Shown piece after piece: positions 46,906 through 59,389 of a stretch of DNA of 64,000 nt (position 1 is its first letter; every line of letters starts with the position of its first letter). The stretch lies in contig JAQFVV010012423.1 of NCBI GenBank assembly GCA_028023455.1, positions 9,895,158-9,959,157 of the forward strand, read 5' to 3'. A program made the position numbers and the translations under genes. Below the pieces are notes generated by a model that saw nothing but the letters and a program-made list of their open reading frames with translations, was not told the origin of the DNA and did no database searches. This stretch comes from Epiperipatus broadwayi. Taxonomy: Eukaryota; Onychophora; Udeonychophora; Euonychophora; Peripatidae.

Positions 46906-49301
46906 TGCAATTAATAACTGATTCAAATTTGAAATGAATAGAATTGGTGAATTAAAGTAAGAATAGACATCAAAAGTCAAATACACATAGATCATGCCCA
47001 TAACTCAATTATTGAATACTTAACTGATCTTACCAATACATTGTCAAATCATTATTGGATGAAGATGAATCCACACTGCCAATGTGCATCTCTTGCTTTT
47101 AAATGTAAAAAATTCTACCATTATTAATAATCTTAGTTTGATCTGTCTATAACTGATAATGATCCCACAACATAATAAAACACTAATTAGGCCAACACTA
47201 AAGCTAAATTAGTGTTCTTAAATCTAACCTAATTTTATACCTGCTATATGATTGTTGAACCACTATACTTCACCATACACTGTGTAAAAACTAACTCTAT
47301 ATCATCATGAGGAATTTAACACTAACAAGAGAGGATTTATAAAACAACATGACAGTTATATAGTAATATGGCTGATTCTACTATCTCTCAATGGGTATAA
47401 ACATGTGTGGGCTTTTTCTCATCATAAAAAAAATAGAATTCAGACCATGGACATCTTTTCTTTTATGGATTACTTATGCTAACAAGCATTAATTAGTACT
47501 TAGCCTCTACCCACTTTCCTCTCATAAAATTAGCAATAGGTGATTCTCCATCAGCCCATGCTCAAATATGAATCTATTGGATGCCATTCTATTGGAACAT
47601 CCTATCAGCTAAAAACTGTCACTAATCATTCTCAAATTATAGCAAGGTAAAACAATACCAACAATATCAGTGGAAATATACCTATTCCATTTCACACTGC
47701 AGAACCATTAATGTATCAACAGACCCACCAAAATATACATGTCAAATGATCATTAATCATTTAAAATGACAATTATCCTTTTACTAGAGAGAGCACAATG
47801 TATTTAAGCAATAAAGATCAAACCTGCATTTGTATTCAAAGTGGACAAGTTCATTTCTATACAAAATTACAAAATAAAAAAGGCTTATATCAAATTTTCT
47901 TTTATATAAGAAAATAATTCGGTCATTCCAATATATATATATATATATTTGATAAAATGTCTACATATTCATCTCTTTAATAATATACATTAAAATTCGT
48001 TTTAAAATATAAGAGAAGTAAATATTTTTATTACTCTCTCTAGATAAACGATATATATAATTTCTGGTTTTCCCTTAAATAAAAAAAAATATACATGAAA
48101 TAGATGTATATATTTTACACATTTTTTTTGGCTTTAAAATATATATATATATATTCATGACACGATAAAACATATATGTTTGAAAAAACAAAATTCCCAA
48201 ATAACACATTACTTAAGTAATATACATAACACAGCAGTAATAAAAAAATAATAAACAAACGTTTTCTTCCATTAAATTTTATACGATTCATCCAAGTTAT
48301 TTCATCCTGGTGAGTTGAAATGGTAATCACTGATATTATGATGAGCAAACATTTCATATAATGTGTATATATGTTTATTATCCTATTTGATGCTAACATA
48401 ATAAGGCAATATTCACATATCTTCAAGTGTATCACAATTTAAAATCAGTTATCCATTTTTCTGGAGATGATTTTCCTTAATACGGTATATATTATTTTAG
48501 TCTTCACAACAAATTTTTATATACATTTATTGATTTATTCGTTATTATATTGGGAGACAAGGTTTAAACGTTCAAGTGGGTTATAACTAAAATTAGTTTA
48601 TTTACGTTTTGATCCAGATGATTTTCTTGAAGAAAAAAATGACTTTATAATTTTATTGCAATTATTATCTTTAGTTTTTTTTCTTTAAAATAATAATTTA
48701 TTCTTTCTGTTTTTTCCTTCTGTGGTAATATATATGTAACAATCTTTAAACAGTAGGACATTTTTAAAAACCATTTTCAAAATCTTACTTATACGTATTG
48801 CATGGAAAACTTTTATAAGCAAATTAGTTTGTCTCATTTTGATTAGCAAAGTAATATATAATTATCATCTTAAAAGGAATTTATCCATTTATCACTATGA
48901 TATCCTTAACATTTTAATGAATTTGTAATTTTTCTATTACTATCATTACACAAGTTTGGTGCTATAAAAAAATCAGCCTATAAGTGTTTATTTCTTAATA
49001 AAAAATTGAGAATAAAATCACACAATTATTTAATTTTATTAAAAGTTAGATGATTCAAAAATGACTTTTAAATTTATTTACTATATATATATATCATACA
49101 TAACACTTGTTTTTAAAATTATCTCGAATTTTTTTTTCTTGATATTTTTACTTTACAAGCACAATCTTGTTCTGCTGGATAATAAGAATAGCATGTGAAA
49201 TACAAACATTATCAAGTTCTTGGTTTACTTATAAATAATTTGTGAGTCATTTTCAAAGAAAATTTTTCAAAAACATGAATAACATAAAAGCAAAAGCTTA
49301 C
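46906..49301. other. AT-rich stretch
   Basis: TA runs at 47931-47949 and 48137-48153. A 106-codon minus-strand frame at 48115-48435 is I/Y/K/N-rich with AT content equal to background; I regard it as chance. Confidence 0.4.
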
Positions 49302-49419
49302 TTTTTCTTGAATTTTCCTGGGTTTGAAGCAATACTTATTTAAATAAAGACTTATTCCCATGGCTTTCATTTCCTTCTCCAGTATGAATCCTATGAAGTA
49401 TGCAGTCATGGAAATGGTG
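49302..49419 (-). CDS. Putative internal exon (118 nt) of an unidentified host gene
   Basis: The minus strand has an acceptor (TATCATTTTAAG|CA), one base plus 39 codons, then a strong donor (GAAAAA|GTAAGC). The peptide reads TISMTAYFIGFILEKEMKAM, GISLYLNKYCFKPRKIQEK. GC is well above the flanks, and codons such as CTG, GCC, CCC and AGG are used, unlike the chance ORFs nearby. It ends in phase 0 and so can join directly to the phase-0 exon at 30135, giving ...KIQEK|AKYENRY... across a ~19-kb intron. That fits long introns full of mobile elements. I cannot name the protein. Confidence 0.45.
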
Positions 49420-50069
49420 CTTAAAATGATAGCAAGGTCTTAGGATTTTCTATTCAAACATTTTTAGATAGCAAGATATTATAATTCCATTCAATTATAT
49501 TCAAGAATTTTCTGATTTTTAATTTTTTTCCTCCTTATTTTAAATCAGAATTGAGTTATGTGTTTGCTTAGTTCTTGTTTTTCTTAATCCACCCTCCCCC
49601 CTACAGCCTTGCTTTAATATATATAGTTTTTATTACCAGGAATTGTGGTCACAAATTAACCAATAATCTTAGTTTGACTAATTAATATTACCTCCTCTGG
49701 CTTCATTTTTAATAACTACTCACAATTATCCAAGACAGCTGTGGATTCCCTACATAAAAAATATGCTTAAGTAATTGACTATATTTATTTTACAAGTTTT
49801 AATAAATTTAATTTAATTAATTATTTATTTCAATTGCTATTCAACAATAATAAAATAGCAATATATTTATCTCCCAATTAATAACAATACTTTTAGATTG
49901 TTGTTTTAGTCTAGTCAGAGCCTAGACTGGGTTTGAAATCTCATCTCCACTCAAGAAATTTCCTAGTACATCCAAAACAGTATTGATTGAAAGCCACTCA
50001 TTAAGATTTTCATGCCAAATATATTATTAAGGTTTAAAATTTTGGATTATTAAATCCAGGGACCTGAAT
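49420..50069. other. Probable intron, AT-rich
   Basis: No gene seen. A pyrimidine-rich CCACCCTCCCCCC at about 49590 stands out but has no context. Confidence 0.4.
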
Positions 50070-50118
50070 AAAAGGTTACAATATATATATATATATATAT
50101 ATATATTGTAACCTTTTA
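50070..50118. repeat. 49-bp perfect palindrome of GGTTACA-(TA)n-TGTAACC
   Basis: AAAAGGTTACA, a TA run, then TGTAACCTTTT. It is followed by a second unit, AGGTCACA-(TA)n-TTGTAACC at 50118-50153. Confidence 0.9.
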
Positions 50119-50480
50119 GGTCACAATATATATATATATATATATATTGTAACCGGACCACCATACAACCCCCTTTATTACCCCGGTTGTAACAATTTCC
50201 TGATGAGCATGTTGCAGGAAGGGACTATCGATTGGCATTCTCCAATGCAGATGTTAACCCCCCCTACAACAATATTTCCTGCTCATCAGAGGATGTAGCA
50301 CCATTGAGGCTGGAAGCATCTAGACATTTCTATGTTTGGTTTTTCAAACAGTGCCACTAGAGTTCCATCTCACTACAGCCTGACTTACTTAGGTCTAGTT
50401 ATGCCAGACATAGCTTAGGAGGCATGAGATTCTCAGGAACAAGTGCAATGGATGATGAGTGATGCAATAACAAAAAAAAT
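50119..50480. mobile_element. TA-flanked GC-richer element, unknown class
   Basis: It begins TTGTAACCGGACCACCATAC after a TA run. TTTCCTGATGAGCA (50190) and its near complement TGCTCATCAGAGG (50287) face each other ~100 bp apart, with AACAATTTCC/TTTCCTGC blocks beside them. The remainder (50300-50470) is GC-richer with stops. Likely a non-autonomous element; its TTGTAACC edge resembles those at 7490 and 56420. Confidence 0.5.
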
Positions 50481-50780
50481 AGAATTGAATAACTGGATAA
50501 CTAAAATTAATTTTAAGTAACAATAATTTTATTTAATAACAAGTTTAAATAAATGCTCATCAAACAAAGTATTTCATTGACAGTCCATTGTGTTCCTTCA
50601 GCCTACTTCCAATAACATTTTTATATGACTTAAAGAATGTAGTTTGTTGAGAGTATAATAAAGTCCTTCTTTCAATAATTCTTTAACAGTTTATCTCTTT
50701 AATCATTTAGTGAACTCATAGAGATGAGTGTGATATATCAAGACAACAGAGAGCATAATGAAGACAACTGGTAGCATTTA

Positions 50781-51035
50781 ATTCAGAGTTCCACTTAATT
50801 CCACAAATATTTATTTACAGTCCATTGTGTATCTTAGTATACATCCAGTAATAGGGCAATCTGAATTAAAGAATGCAAGTTCTTTAACAATTTACATTTT
50901 ACACCTAATTCCGAGTTCCACTTAATTCACAAATAGTTTATTTACAGTCCATTGTGCATCTTGGTATGTATCCAATATGAATTAAAGAATGCAAGTTCTT
51001 TAATAATTTACATTTTATGTCTAATTCAGAGTTAC
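50781..51035. repeat. Tandem repeat, ~127-bp unit, two copies plus a partial
   Basis: ATTCAGAGTT at 50781, ATTCCGAGTT at 50908 and ATTCAGAGTT at 51024 head the units. Each full unit contains TTATTTACAGTCCATTGTG and GAATTAAAGAATGCAAGTTC. A more diverged relative occurs at 50575-50650. Confidence 0.8.
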
Positions 51036-51409
51036 AGTTAACTTTAAGTTATTTAAAGCATAATACATATATTTTTATTCATGGTTATCCAAATCCAGGT
51101 TTGAATCCATGCTATATGCACATCCTAGGTTCATTGGTTTGGTATTCTTATTTCTCAATTCGTAGGTATATAACCTGTTTGAATTGGTTCTCAATATAAT
51201 ATAAATCTACTAAATACATTCATTTTGTGTGTATATTTTCATTTTGATATTTTCTAATTTTATCTAAATTATAAATATGTTATTAAAATTTAATTAATTA
51301 TAGCTATGTGTAATATTTATATACAATCAATATATAGGTAATCATTTGTAATTTTTATTTAGTTATTCTTAATTCAAATGTATCTGCAGATGAGAAGTCA
51401 ATCCTTATT

Positions 51410-51800
51410 AAAAATGCCTTTTGATTATATCTTTAATATTTATACTTTATCATTAACGAAACATATTTCACATAATTTATTTTAAGACAGATGTTTGTTT
51501 TGTTTTTTATTTTTATAAACACATATAGGTATTGAATAAAATACCTTTTGATTATTGACATTTTAGACATCTAGCATTTACAATTTATTATTAATAAACA
51601 TATTTTCACATAATTCATTTTAAGAATGATGTTTGTTTGGGTTTTTATTTTTATAAACACATATAAATATTGAATAAAATGCCTTTTGATTATAGATATT
51701 TTTAATATTTATCATTAATAAACCGTATTTTCACATAATTCATTTTGAGAAAGATGTTTTCTTTGTTCTTTTATAAACACATATAAGTATTGTATATTCT
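51410..51800. repeat. Tandem repeat, ~130-bp unit, about three copies
   Basis: ATGCCTTTTGATTAT heads units at about 51413, 51541 (ATACC variant) and 51679. Each has TTTCACATAATTCATTTT and ATAAACACATATA. Confidence 0.8.
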
Positions 51801-52317
51801 TATAAAATTGTTACCTTCATTTTTTTTTATCCAGTCTGTTCTATCAAAAGGGGCATTTTATTTACTCTGAACGGCAGTATTCACTATCATGATGATTACC
51901 CAGGCAAATCTCAGAGAATCATGGCTTGATGAAGAGAGAAAGCTGTTAAGGGTTAGCCTTCCATCATTGTGATATCCTTAATAATATGTTCCTTTTCTAT
52001 TATTACCAGTGGCTATAATTATTATATTCATAGATTCCTTAAAATCAGGTATCAATTTAATAGTCAAGCAACACTTGGATGAAACTTTTAATATTTTAAT
52101 TCTTCACTTTTCCTACTTTTTTAAAAAAAATTTTTTAAAAAAAATCTCTTTCAAAATCTATTCAAAGTATCTTTATTTTAAAAATCCAATCTAATCTGCT
52201 CTGAACTTCCAACTTGACTATTTATATTCTGACCTCCAGATTGATTATGCAGCTCAGCCCACATTTTATTTGTTGCACCGCTTTCATTTAAGCTCAAGTG
52301 CTCTTTTCTCTTCCCAA
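51801..52317. other. Non-coding
   Basis: AT-rich with A/T runs at 52120-52145; no gene seen. Confidence 0.4.
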
Positions 52318-52446
52318 GGATTGGACAATATTTTTCATGGGACAGATAATGAACAAGGAGGATTAATTCATGTTTTCCAATTTATTAAGACTGCCTCAAG
52401 CTATTATCACACTTTATTCGAAAACATTGTTCCAAAAATTAAAAAT
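52318..52446 (+). CDS. Weak plus-strand exon candidate
   Basis: A very good acceptor (CTTTTCTCTTCCCAAG) is followed by an open frame LDNIFHGTDNEQGGLIHVF, then QFIKTASSYYHTLFENIVP, with raised GC. The donor is poor (AAAAAT|GTAATC). Strand is opposite to the better exon candidates. Not recognised; it may be an element fragment. Confidence 0.25.
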
Positions 52447-54362
52447 GTAATCTTTTTAATAAATGCCAGCTTTTATTTACATCGTAATTTAAAACTATAA
52501 AATCAATAATGATTTTCTTTTAACTATAAACTTTTTGCTTTATTTCTTTTTTAATTTGATTAAATCATGCTAGTCTTTTTTAAATGGGGGGGGTCTTTTG
52601 AATATATATACACGTGGAACAGTATATGTTTCAATATATATTTATATATATAAACTAATACACATATCCAACTAATTTCATTATAAAATATCGAGTAATA
52701 TTTTCTACATTATCCCTTTTTTGTTTAATATTATAAATATAAAATTGATTATGCACAATCAAAGAATATTGAAATGAAATAAACTTTTACATACATATTA
52801 CCTGCTAAAATCTTATGTTCTTTAAAATTTACTAGCTATTTAATTTTTCTCCATTTTCATTGCTGACTTTTTAGACAAAATTAGAGATATGTATATATTA
52901 GTTTGTAAATATATGTCCATTATGGCATTTTTAAATATTTATATTTTTTATGTGCATGTCTTCATACTTTTTTCAAATTAATATTATTATAATTATTAAT
53001 TAAAAACTATAAATGAATGTTTGAACTTTGAATTTTTAATTATAATTAATATATATTGATTCAAAATGTAATTATAGTTTTTTACAAAAAATTGAAAGTG
53101 TATTATTTAATTAATATATTTAGTTTGACATACTCAATCACATTTTATAAAAATTTGTGAATATATATATAAATTTCATTAATTTATATTGTTTTATTGT
53201 AATTTTGCCAAATTTTTACATATATATATATATATTTAATACTTTAATTATTTATTTTAATTTTGTTTCTGAGCAATGATAAATTTTAATTGCTTGCATA
53301 ATTTAGAATTTTCCTTCGTTTTTTTCCATTTAAGAACAGTATGAAAATAACACAAATACATGGAAAATATATTATAAAATATATATATTATAAACTTATG
53401 TTTTCATTTAGAAAATATTAATTTAGTTTTTCTCTTTTTCTTTTTAAAGAAATTGTTCAAACTAAGTGATTTTTTTTTACCTCTAAAAGTTTGATATTCT
53501 TTTATTTCTAATTCTGAATCACAAGAAATTCAACATATTTTTTCCTTATTTGACTTTTTTTCCAGATTTAAATTTTTGTAAAATTATGATAAAATTTGTT
53601 GAATAATAAATTTTAAAACATTACTCTAATAAATTATATTATGTAAAACTTTAAAATATTAATCAAAATTAACTAATAAATAAATTAAAAATAAATAAAA
53701 TTTATTTAAAACATCAGATCAGTTTCCATTCCTTATAGAAACCTTGAGTATAAACCAATTTAAAATGTTTTAAATAAATGTTATTTATATTTAAGTTGTT
53801 TTATTATTAATTTCATTAATATTCGCTAATGTTTTAAATTTTATAATGGGGAGACAATATTGTGGACAATTTTTAAACTTGAAGTTTGCTCTTATCATCT
53901 GCTACAATCATTCAGAAAAGTGACTGATTTTAATTGTCTGTTTTGATTTCTAAAATAATTTTAATGAATGTCACTAGAAATATTCTTTATATATGTGACT
54001 GATTTTCATCTAGTTCAAGGGCTTCAGACGAGTGCGATTGTTATATGAAATCACTTGGTTTAAGCCTATATTACCAGTTTTAACTGATTGTTGTTTGATT
54101 GTTTTATAACTGAAGCAATTAACTTATTTAAGAGTTCTTTTAATATTAAGGGTGGATGGGAAGTGAATGGTTTTGTGGGTAATGTTTAATATTATATATA
54201 TTGTGTAGTTTTTGTAGTTCTTTACACTTGAGAAGTCTGCTTGTAGCAGTGAAACCTTTGGTTGTGTTTTAATATTATTATTTTTTTGCTGGTCTGGTTG
54301 AATTTTGGATTTGGGGTAATTTTAATTATATATTGACTAATTTAGCTTTATGCTTGTAATGT
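52447..54362. other. AT-rich stretch
   Basis: Short TA runs at 53160-53172 and 53220-53237. No gene seen. Confidence 0.5.
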
Positions 54363-54620
54363 TTATATATATATATATATATTGTACTGGTCAAAATCAT
54401 GTGTTCATTCAACAAGACCTAGAATCCAAGAAAACGTATATCCATCTAGTATGTGCAAGATACATAAGTCAGGAACAATACCAAATATCAACCTATTTTC
54501 CAGTGCTCCACAGACTATGACTACATGAACAATGATTTTGATGATACTAGTGAGTTTCATTCTTACTCCATCCCAGCTAAAGTTCAGGGTTCACATGCGA
54601 CATAATACAACAGATTTACA
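54363..54620. repeat. (TA)n-flanked GC-richer segment
   Basis: A TA run (54363-54382) joins TTGTACTGGTCAAAATCATG, a degraded form of the TTGTAACC edge, followed by ~230 bp of raised GC without an ORF. Probably an element fragment. Confidence 0.4.
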
Positions 54621-55360
54621 TTTCATTAATTAATATCTATCTAAATTTATTACAATTATAGAACAGTGGAGTATACCTGAGATTGATTGATAATTTAAAT
54701 AAATTGAAGATTTGATTGATTTGAACTGCAATAATAATAACTTCATGGCAACATGACAAAAGGAATGAATTTAAACCCATAAAATCTTATGATTAATAAT
54801 AGGAAATTATGTTAGAGATTCGGAATAATGACAAACTGAGATTTCAAAGTACTAATATAATATAATATATATTTATTATACATATAAATGTCATCATACA
54901 AAATACATCAGTGTTTGTTTACACAACTTGATTATACATATTGGACTTGAATTGGTAAATAATAGGAAACTTAAAATTTTAAGACTATTCCTATCATTTA
55001 AATCATTTACAAAATAACAAACATACAAAACTAAATGAGCTTCATCTATTAAGTACTTAATAAAAAATCAACATCTCCTGACATAATTTTGACCAGAAAA
55101 AATAATAAAGACTAGAGTTATAATATGCTATTTGAATTTTGTACTTAACTTGGCAGCTTAGAATAAATCAACATTTAAATAAATAAATTGCCGTATCAAA
55201 ATAATATGGAATTCTAATAAGATTAAAACGGTTAAATTTTATAAAAAATAAAGTTAATGACATATTTAAAGAAAGTTGTATAGACATTACATATAGATAT
55301 TTTAGAATGAATAAATGAGTATAAACTAATAATAAATTAATATTAATTTAAAACCAATGT
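54621..55360. other. AT-rich stretch
   Basis: No gene seen. Confidence 0.5.
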
Positions 55361-55740
55361 TGTTAAAAGATCAGGGGCTTGCGGCAAATGGGGTTACCTC
55401 AAAACATAGCTTGAGACAGGCTTATGAAGGCAGGCTTTCTTGATTTATTAAGCATTATGGGCTAGATATTGACAGCATTAAAGTAGCATTGAGCAGGTGA
55501 AGACAGAGTACAGGAGATGAATAGTCTTCTTTTACCCCAACATTATTTAGATGAAACTTAAACTGGCTTGTAGTATATTCACTCTGTAAACAAGACTCTA
55601 ACTTTGAAAGCAAGATTCTAGCTGATACTGATAGCCAAAATTGAGCTATTTATCTCATTCAACTTTATCTATTAGGATCCAATCTACATGACATTTTCTG
55701 ATGACTTTCTCTGCCCCAAGGGTTCATTTGCTAATTAAAA
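55361..55740. repeat. GC-richer segment, unidentified element relic
   Basis: Raised GC (ATCAGGGGCTTGCGGCAAAT at its left end) with stops in all frames. Tandem-like AAGACTCTAACTTTG/AAGATTCTAGCTGAT pairs occur at 55590-55640. Confidence 0.35.
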
Positions 55741-55791
55741 AAACAATAACACAAATCTGATTTTCATCTTAATTAAATTTCATAAGCCATC

Positions 55792-55936
55792 ATTAAGTAA
55801 TAATTTACTAAGGCTGTAACCTTAGAAATAAGCGTCTGAAAAATACGAAGGTAGGGACCTCTATAGGTCTTAAAAACCTTCGTATTTTTCAGACGCTTAT
55901 TTCTAAGGTTACAGCCTTAGTAAATTATTACTTAAT
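55792..55936. mobile_element. Perfect 61-bp inverted repeat (cruciform-capable)
   Basis: The arms 55792-55852 and 55876-55936 are exact reverse complements over 61 bp around a 23-nt spacer that itself contains GACCT/AGGTC. The flanks repeat AGCCATCATT at 55785 and again at about 55972. No mismatches in an otherwise mutating background suggest a recent event. A very young MITE or a snap-back replication product would fit. Confidence 0.85.
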
Positions 55937-56280
55937 ATAATAATGGGCGTTTAATAAAATTTATAATTACAAGCCATCATTGTATTAAACAAAGCCTATT
56001 GAATTTGAGATTTGTAATGAAATTAAATAAAATATAATAATAAAAAAAGAACTTTATCCCCCAAAATTTGAGGAATTTGTTATATTCTATAAATAAGAAA
56101 TTTTATAATATGATGGCTTTTAACACTTACATTTAATAAGAAATCTATAGAATTTTTTACAAATATTATAAAATAAATGACTATTATAAAGAGGTTAGCT
56201 TTAATATAAATTAATGAAATATGACTCAGATAAAAAATTATAATATTGATTATAAATATTGATTATAAATTATACATATA

Positions 56281-56430
56281 CTACTGCTTCAAGTGAGATG
56301 GGTGTCAGTTAACACATTTGATTGGGTTCAAACCCACACTAGTGCTACTAACATTAGTACTAGGTAAAGTGTAAATAGATAAGATGATATTTACAGCTTC
56401 AATATATATATATATATATATATTGCAACC
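56281..56430 (+). mobile_element. tRNA-derived SINE with (TA)n tail
   Basis: GGTTCAAACCC at 56325-56335 is a good RNA polymerase III B box. Upstream, CTTCAAGTGAGATGG is a fair A box, and GTGT-CAGTTA-ACAC between them looks like an anticodon arm. About 65 bp of body follow, then a TA run (56401-56423) joined to TTGCAACCAG. Confidence 0.5.
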
Positions 56431-56762
56431 AGTTGGTTACATAGCTGCACTAGAAAATAAATAAATAAATAATTAGATAGTTGCAGCATATTCCTCAGGT
56501 GTGAGAATTAAAAAAATAAATATTTTATTAATGGGGAGGAAATAATATTTAAATTTTCTTAGACCTATTTTTTATTAAAGTCATTATTTAACTTAGTCAT
56601 TGTAAAATCATCATATGATAATATGAAAATTCTCAAATATTAAATATATTTAAGTATATTTTTTAAAAAATAAAATAAAATAAAAGAAAGGGAAAAGCAA
56701 AAATAGAATTTTAATAATTTTGTAAATTTTAATTTATCAGAGTTATTTTCCTTTCTTTATGT

Positions 56763-57840
56763 CTATTTATACTTCAAATAACAGAAAAACACTTTTGGCC
56801 AATTCACCCCCTGCTGAATTTTTCCATAAGTATTATATGTGAAAATGCATGTAAAATGGTATATTTTATTATAATAAATATTTGCCCTAACTTTCTGCAA
56901 AAAACCTGTGAAATTCAAAATTTCCACTCTAACAATAGACATAAGCCCCATCCTGATATAATCAGCCATTATGTGTTGCCAAGGCTGTAAAGAATTCAGC
57001 ATTTTACAAAATTGAAATTTCCAATGATGCAAAAACATATTTATTTGAAAATTTATTATGGTTTTAGATTTTTTTTTTAAAAATTTACATTATATTTATT
57101 AGATATCAACAAATATAAATTATCAATAACTTATTTTGATTTGAAATACTTTATTTTTAAAAATATAATATTATATTAGCAGCTAATGTAAATATGGCCT
57201 GAAGCAATTTTGGAGACTTGCTATGATGTAAACAAATTACTTTATTTATGAGTAAAGAAAATATCGTAATTTTGCAATAAATATTCAAAAAATTTAAACA
57301 TTTAAAATATAATTTATTAGATATAAGAGAAACAAATAATTATACATTTCAAATGTTTAAAAATAATAAAAATTAAGAAATATTTCATTGATTTTATAAG
57401 CTGAAAATAATCTTTCTAGAAACATGATGTATAACGTCTATGTTTTGATTACATATTCATTTTTTTTAATATTTACAAAAACAAAATGAGAACATTAAAA
57501 TTTATTTCAGTAGTAAACAAGAATATCTATCAAAGGAAGTTAAATTTGTTATTTTCTGATAAGTAATAATCATTTTATATATTTTACATTGACATTAACT
57601 GAAAATATTTTTTATAGAAATGAGGATGTATATAGTTTCTGTTTTGATGACATCCTCATTTTTTTACTATTTGCAGAAATAAAATGTGAACATTTAAATT
57701 TTATTTCAGTAGTAAACAAGAATATCTATCAAATGAAGTGAAATTTGTTATTTTCTGATAAGGAATAATCATTTTATCATATATTTTACGTTGATATGTT
57801 AGACAAACAAATGTCAGAAACAGTGAAATTCAGTAGGGTT
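56763..57840 (+). repeat. Dispersed repeat R1, copy 2, with an internal duplication
   Basis: Matches 5396-6245 in order and orientation. It is longer because a ~199-bp part is tandemly doubled: TTTATTTCAGTAGTAAACAA occurs at 57501 and, in nearly the same form, at 57700. A 91-codon minus-strand frame at 56763-57038 covers the part whose reading is conserved in copy 1 (MADYIRMGLMSIVRVEILNF here), but there is no recognised domain. Confidence 0.85.
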
Positions 57841-58108
57841 AATGAAAAAGAAAAATCAAATTAGTACAATTAACAGATTATCATGTTGTTATTATTGTTT
57901 TTGCAAGATTTGATTTTTAATTATAAAGGAATGTCAAGAATTTTATGTTGTTAAATTCTTGTTCTTAACTTGTCTTCAATCTCTATGATTAAGGAGAGAA
58001 TTAGCTTAATAATTGTAGTTATGGAATTTTATTTAATTGGTTATCATGAAAATGATTATGTAAGAGACAGATTGCAATTGGCTTGTGGGCAAGATTGTTT
58101 AAAAATAT
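57841..58108. other. AT-rich stretch
   Basis: No gene seen. Confidence 0.5.
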
Positions 58109-58336
58109 ATGTGGACATGTGAATTAGTGATTATACCACAGTATCTGGAGAGAGTTATTGCTAACTTAACTGTTGATGAGAGCAGTCAAATCTTAATTCT
58201 GTTGCTGAAAAAGATAGTAGAAGAAATTATTCCTAACTTAGCTGTTGAAGAGAGTGTGGCCAAACTTAATCTAGCCAATACTCAGCTATTAAATAAAATA
58301 GCAATTTTTTTGTATCAAGCTTTTATCATACTATGA
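58109..58336 (+). other. 75-codon ORF spanning a 72-bp imperfect tandem repeat
   Basis: The frame contains ERVIANLTVDESSQIL and, 24 codons later, EEIIPNLAVEESVAKLN. The underlying 72-bp units (CTAACTTAACTGTTGATGAG and CTAACTTAGCTGTTGAAGAG) keep the frame because 72 is a multiple of 3. It could be a fragment of a leucine-rich coding repeat or a mini-satellite that happens to be open. No start context or splice sites are convincing. Confidence 0.3.
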
Positions 58337-58399
58337 GCTTAGCACTAAAAATGGTTTGTACAATAAAAACCATGTTTTAAGTTCACTTAAAAGCTAAGC

Positions 58400-58720
58400 A
58401 TCATCTTTCTCCATGTAACCTATCTTCACTGGAAAAAAATGTAGGGATGGTAAACACCCTTTAAGCACTCTTCAGCCTTGCCTTCAACCAAGAACAACAA
58501 AAGTCTCTGCTACATCTGTCTCATCTGGAAATTCAAAATGAAAACCTAATGGACAACAATTGCTATTTTCATATACCTGGAATTGCTATAGACCCAGGAA
58601 AGGACAACTTTAACCAGGTTCATGATTAAAAGCCTTCTGGAAGAAACTCCATTAGAAAAAGCTGAAATTGCAACTGGAAAGGCCTTTATAGACAAGAGCC
58701 ATAGCTATAGGTTTTTTTGT
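58400..58720. other. GC-richer segment, unidentified
   Basis: Higher GC (CCTTCAACCAAGAACAACAA; AGACCCAGGAAAGGACAAC) with stops in all frames. It may be an untranslated or decayed-coding relic; not recognised. Confidence 0.3.
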
Positions 58721-59389
58721 TTTTATGTGTGAACACTATATTTTTATTAATAGAAAATCTTTTTTTTTTGTCAAATGTAATAAGCTTTTTTTCTCTCAAT
58801 TTGCCCTCTGGGTAGAATCAAAGATCGTTATCTTTGATTTCTGAAAATATTTAACAAATTCTTAGTTATTTTTAAAGAAATAACCTAATGTAAAAAATCT
58901 AATAAATTTAAAGTTAATCCATAAATAAAAATTAATTGGTTGGTTAATGTAATTTTTGTAAAAATATATTTTTTTTATGAAATAGGTGTTTTAAATGTTA
59001 TACTATCATGTCATTATTGTATTTTTGTTGTTGTTATTAATAAGATATTAAATAATTGTTAAAAATATTCTTTCTAGTCTAAATTACTTTATTCTATCCA
59101 ATTCCTGTTTCATGAAGTGTTGTGTGTGTGATCTTATACCATGACAGCTTATATTCTAGGATTTAGTTTGTTTATTTTTGATGATATCAATAAAGCTATT
59201 TATTTATAAATAATGGAGGCCCATAATTTGCTTAAGGTTATTTAATCATAAGTTGATCTATTTATTTCTCTCTCACAGTAATAAATTATAGAGTTCTTGC
59301 TTCCTGAGATAGATTTGTGCATAACAACTTTATAGGGTTTATATTTAGTGTGTAGGCATCCAGATGATTATGATAATGATTCCTGGGTT
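58721..59389. other. AT-rich stretch
   Basis: No gene seen. Confidence 0.5.

Noticed and set aside
48115-48435. 106-codon minus-strand ORF
   Set aside because: Composition equals AT-rich background, and part of it translates a TA run (YIYIYF).
50180-50310. Hammerhead at the CTGATGAGCATGTTGC segment and its inverted partner
   Set aside because: The invariant GAAA is missing or misplaced (AGGAAG in one copy, no stem II in the other), and stem I pairing is poor. At most a degenerate relic.
56763-57038. 91-codon ORF as a host gene
   Set aside because: It lies wholly inside dispersed repeat R1 and starts in the repeat; no recognised domain.
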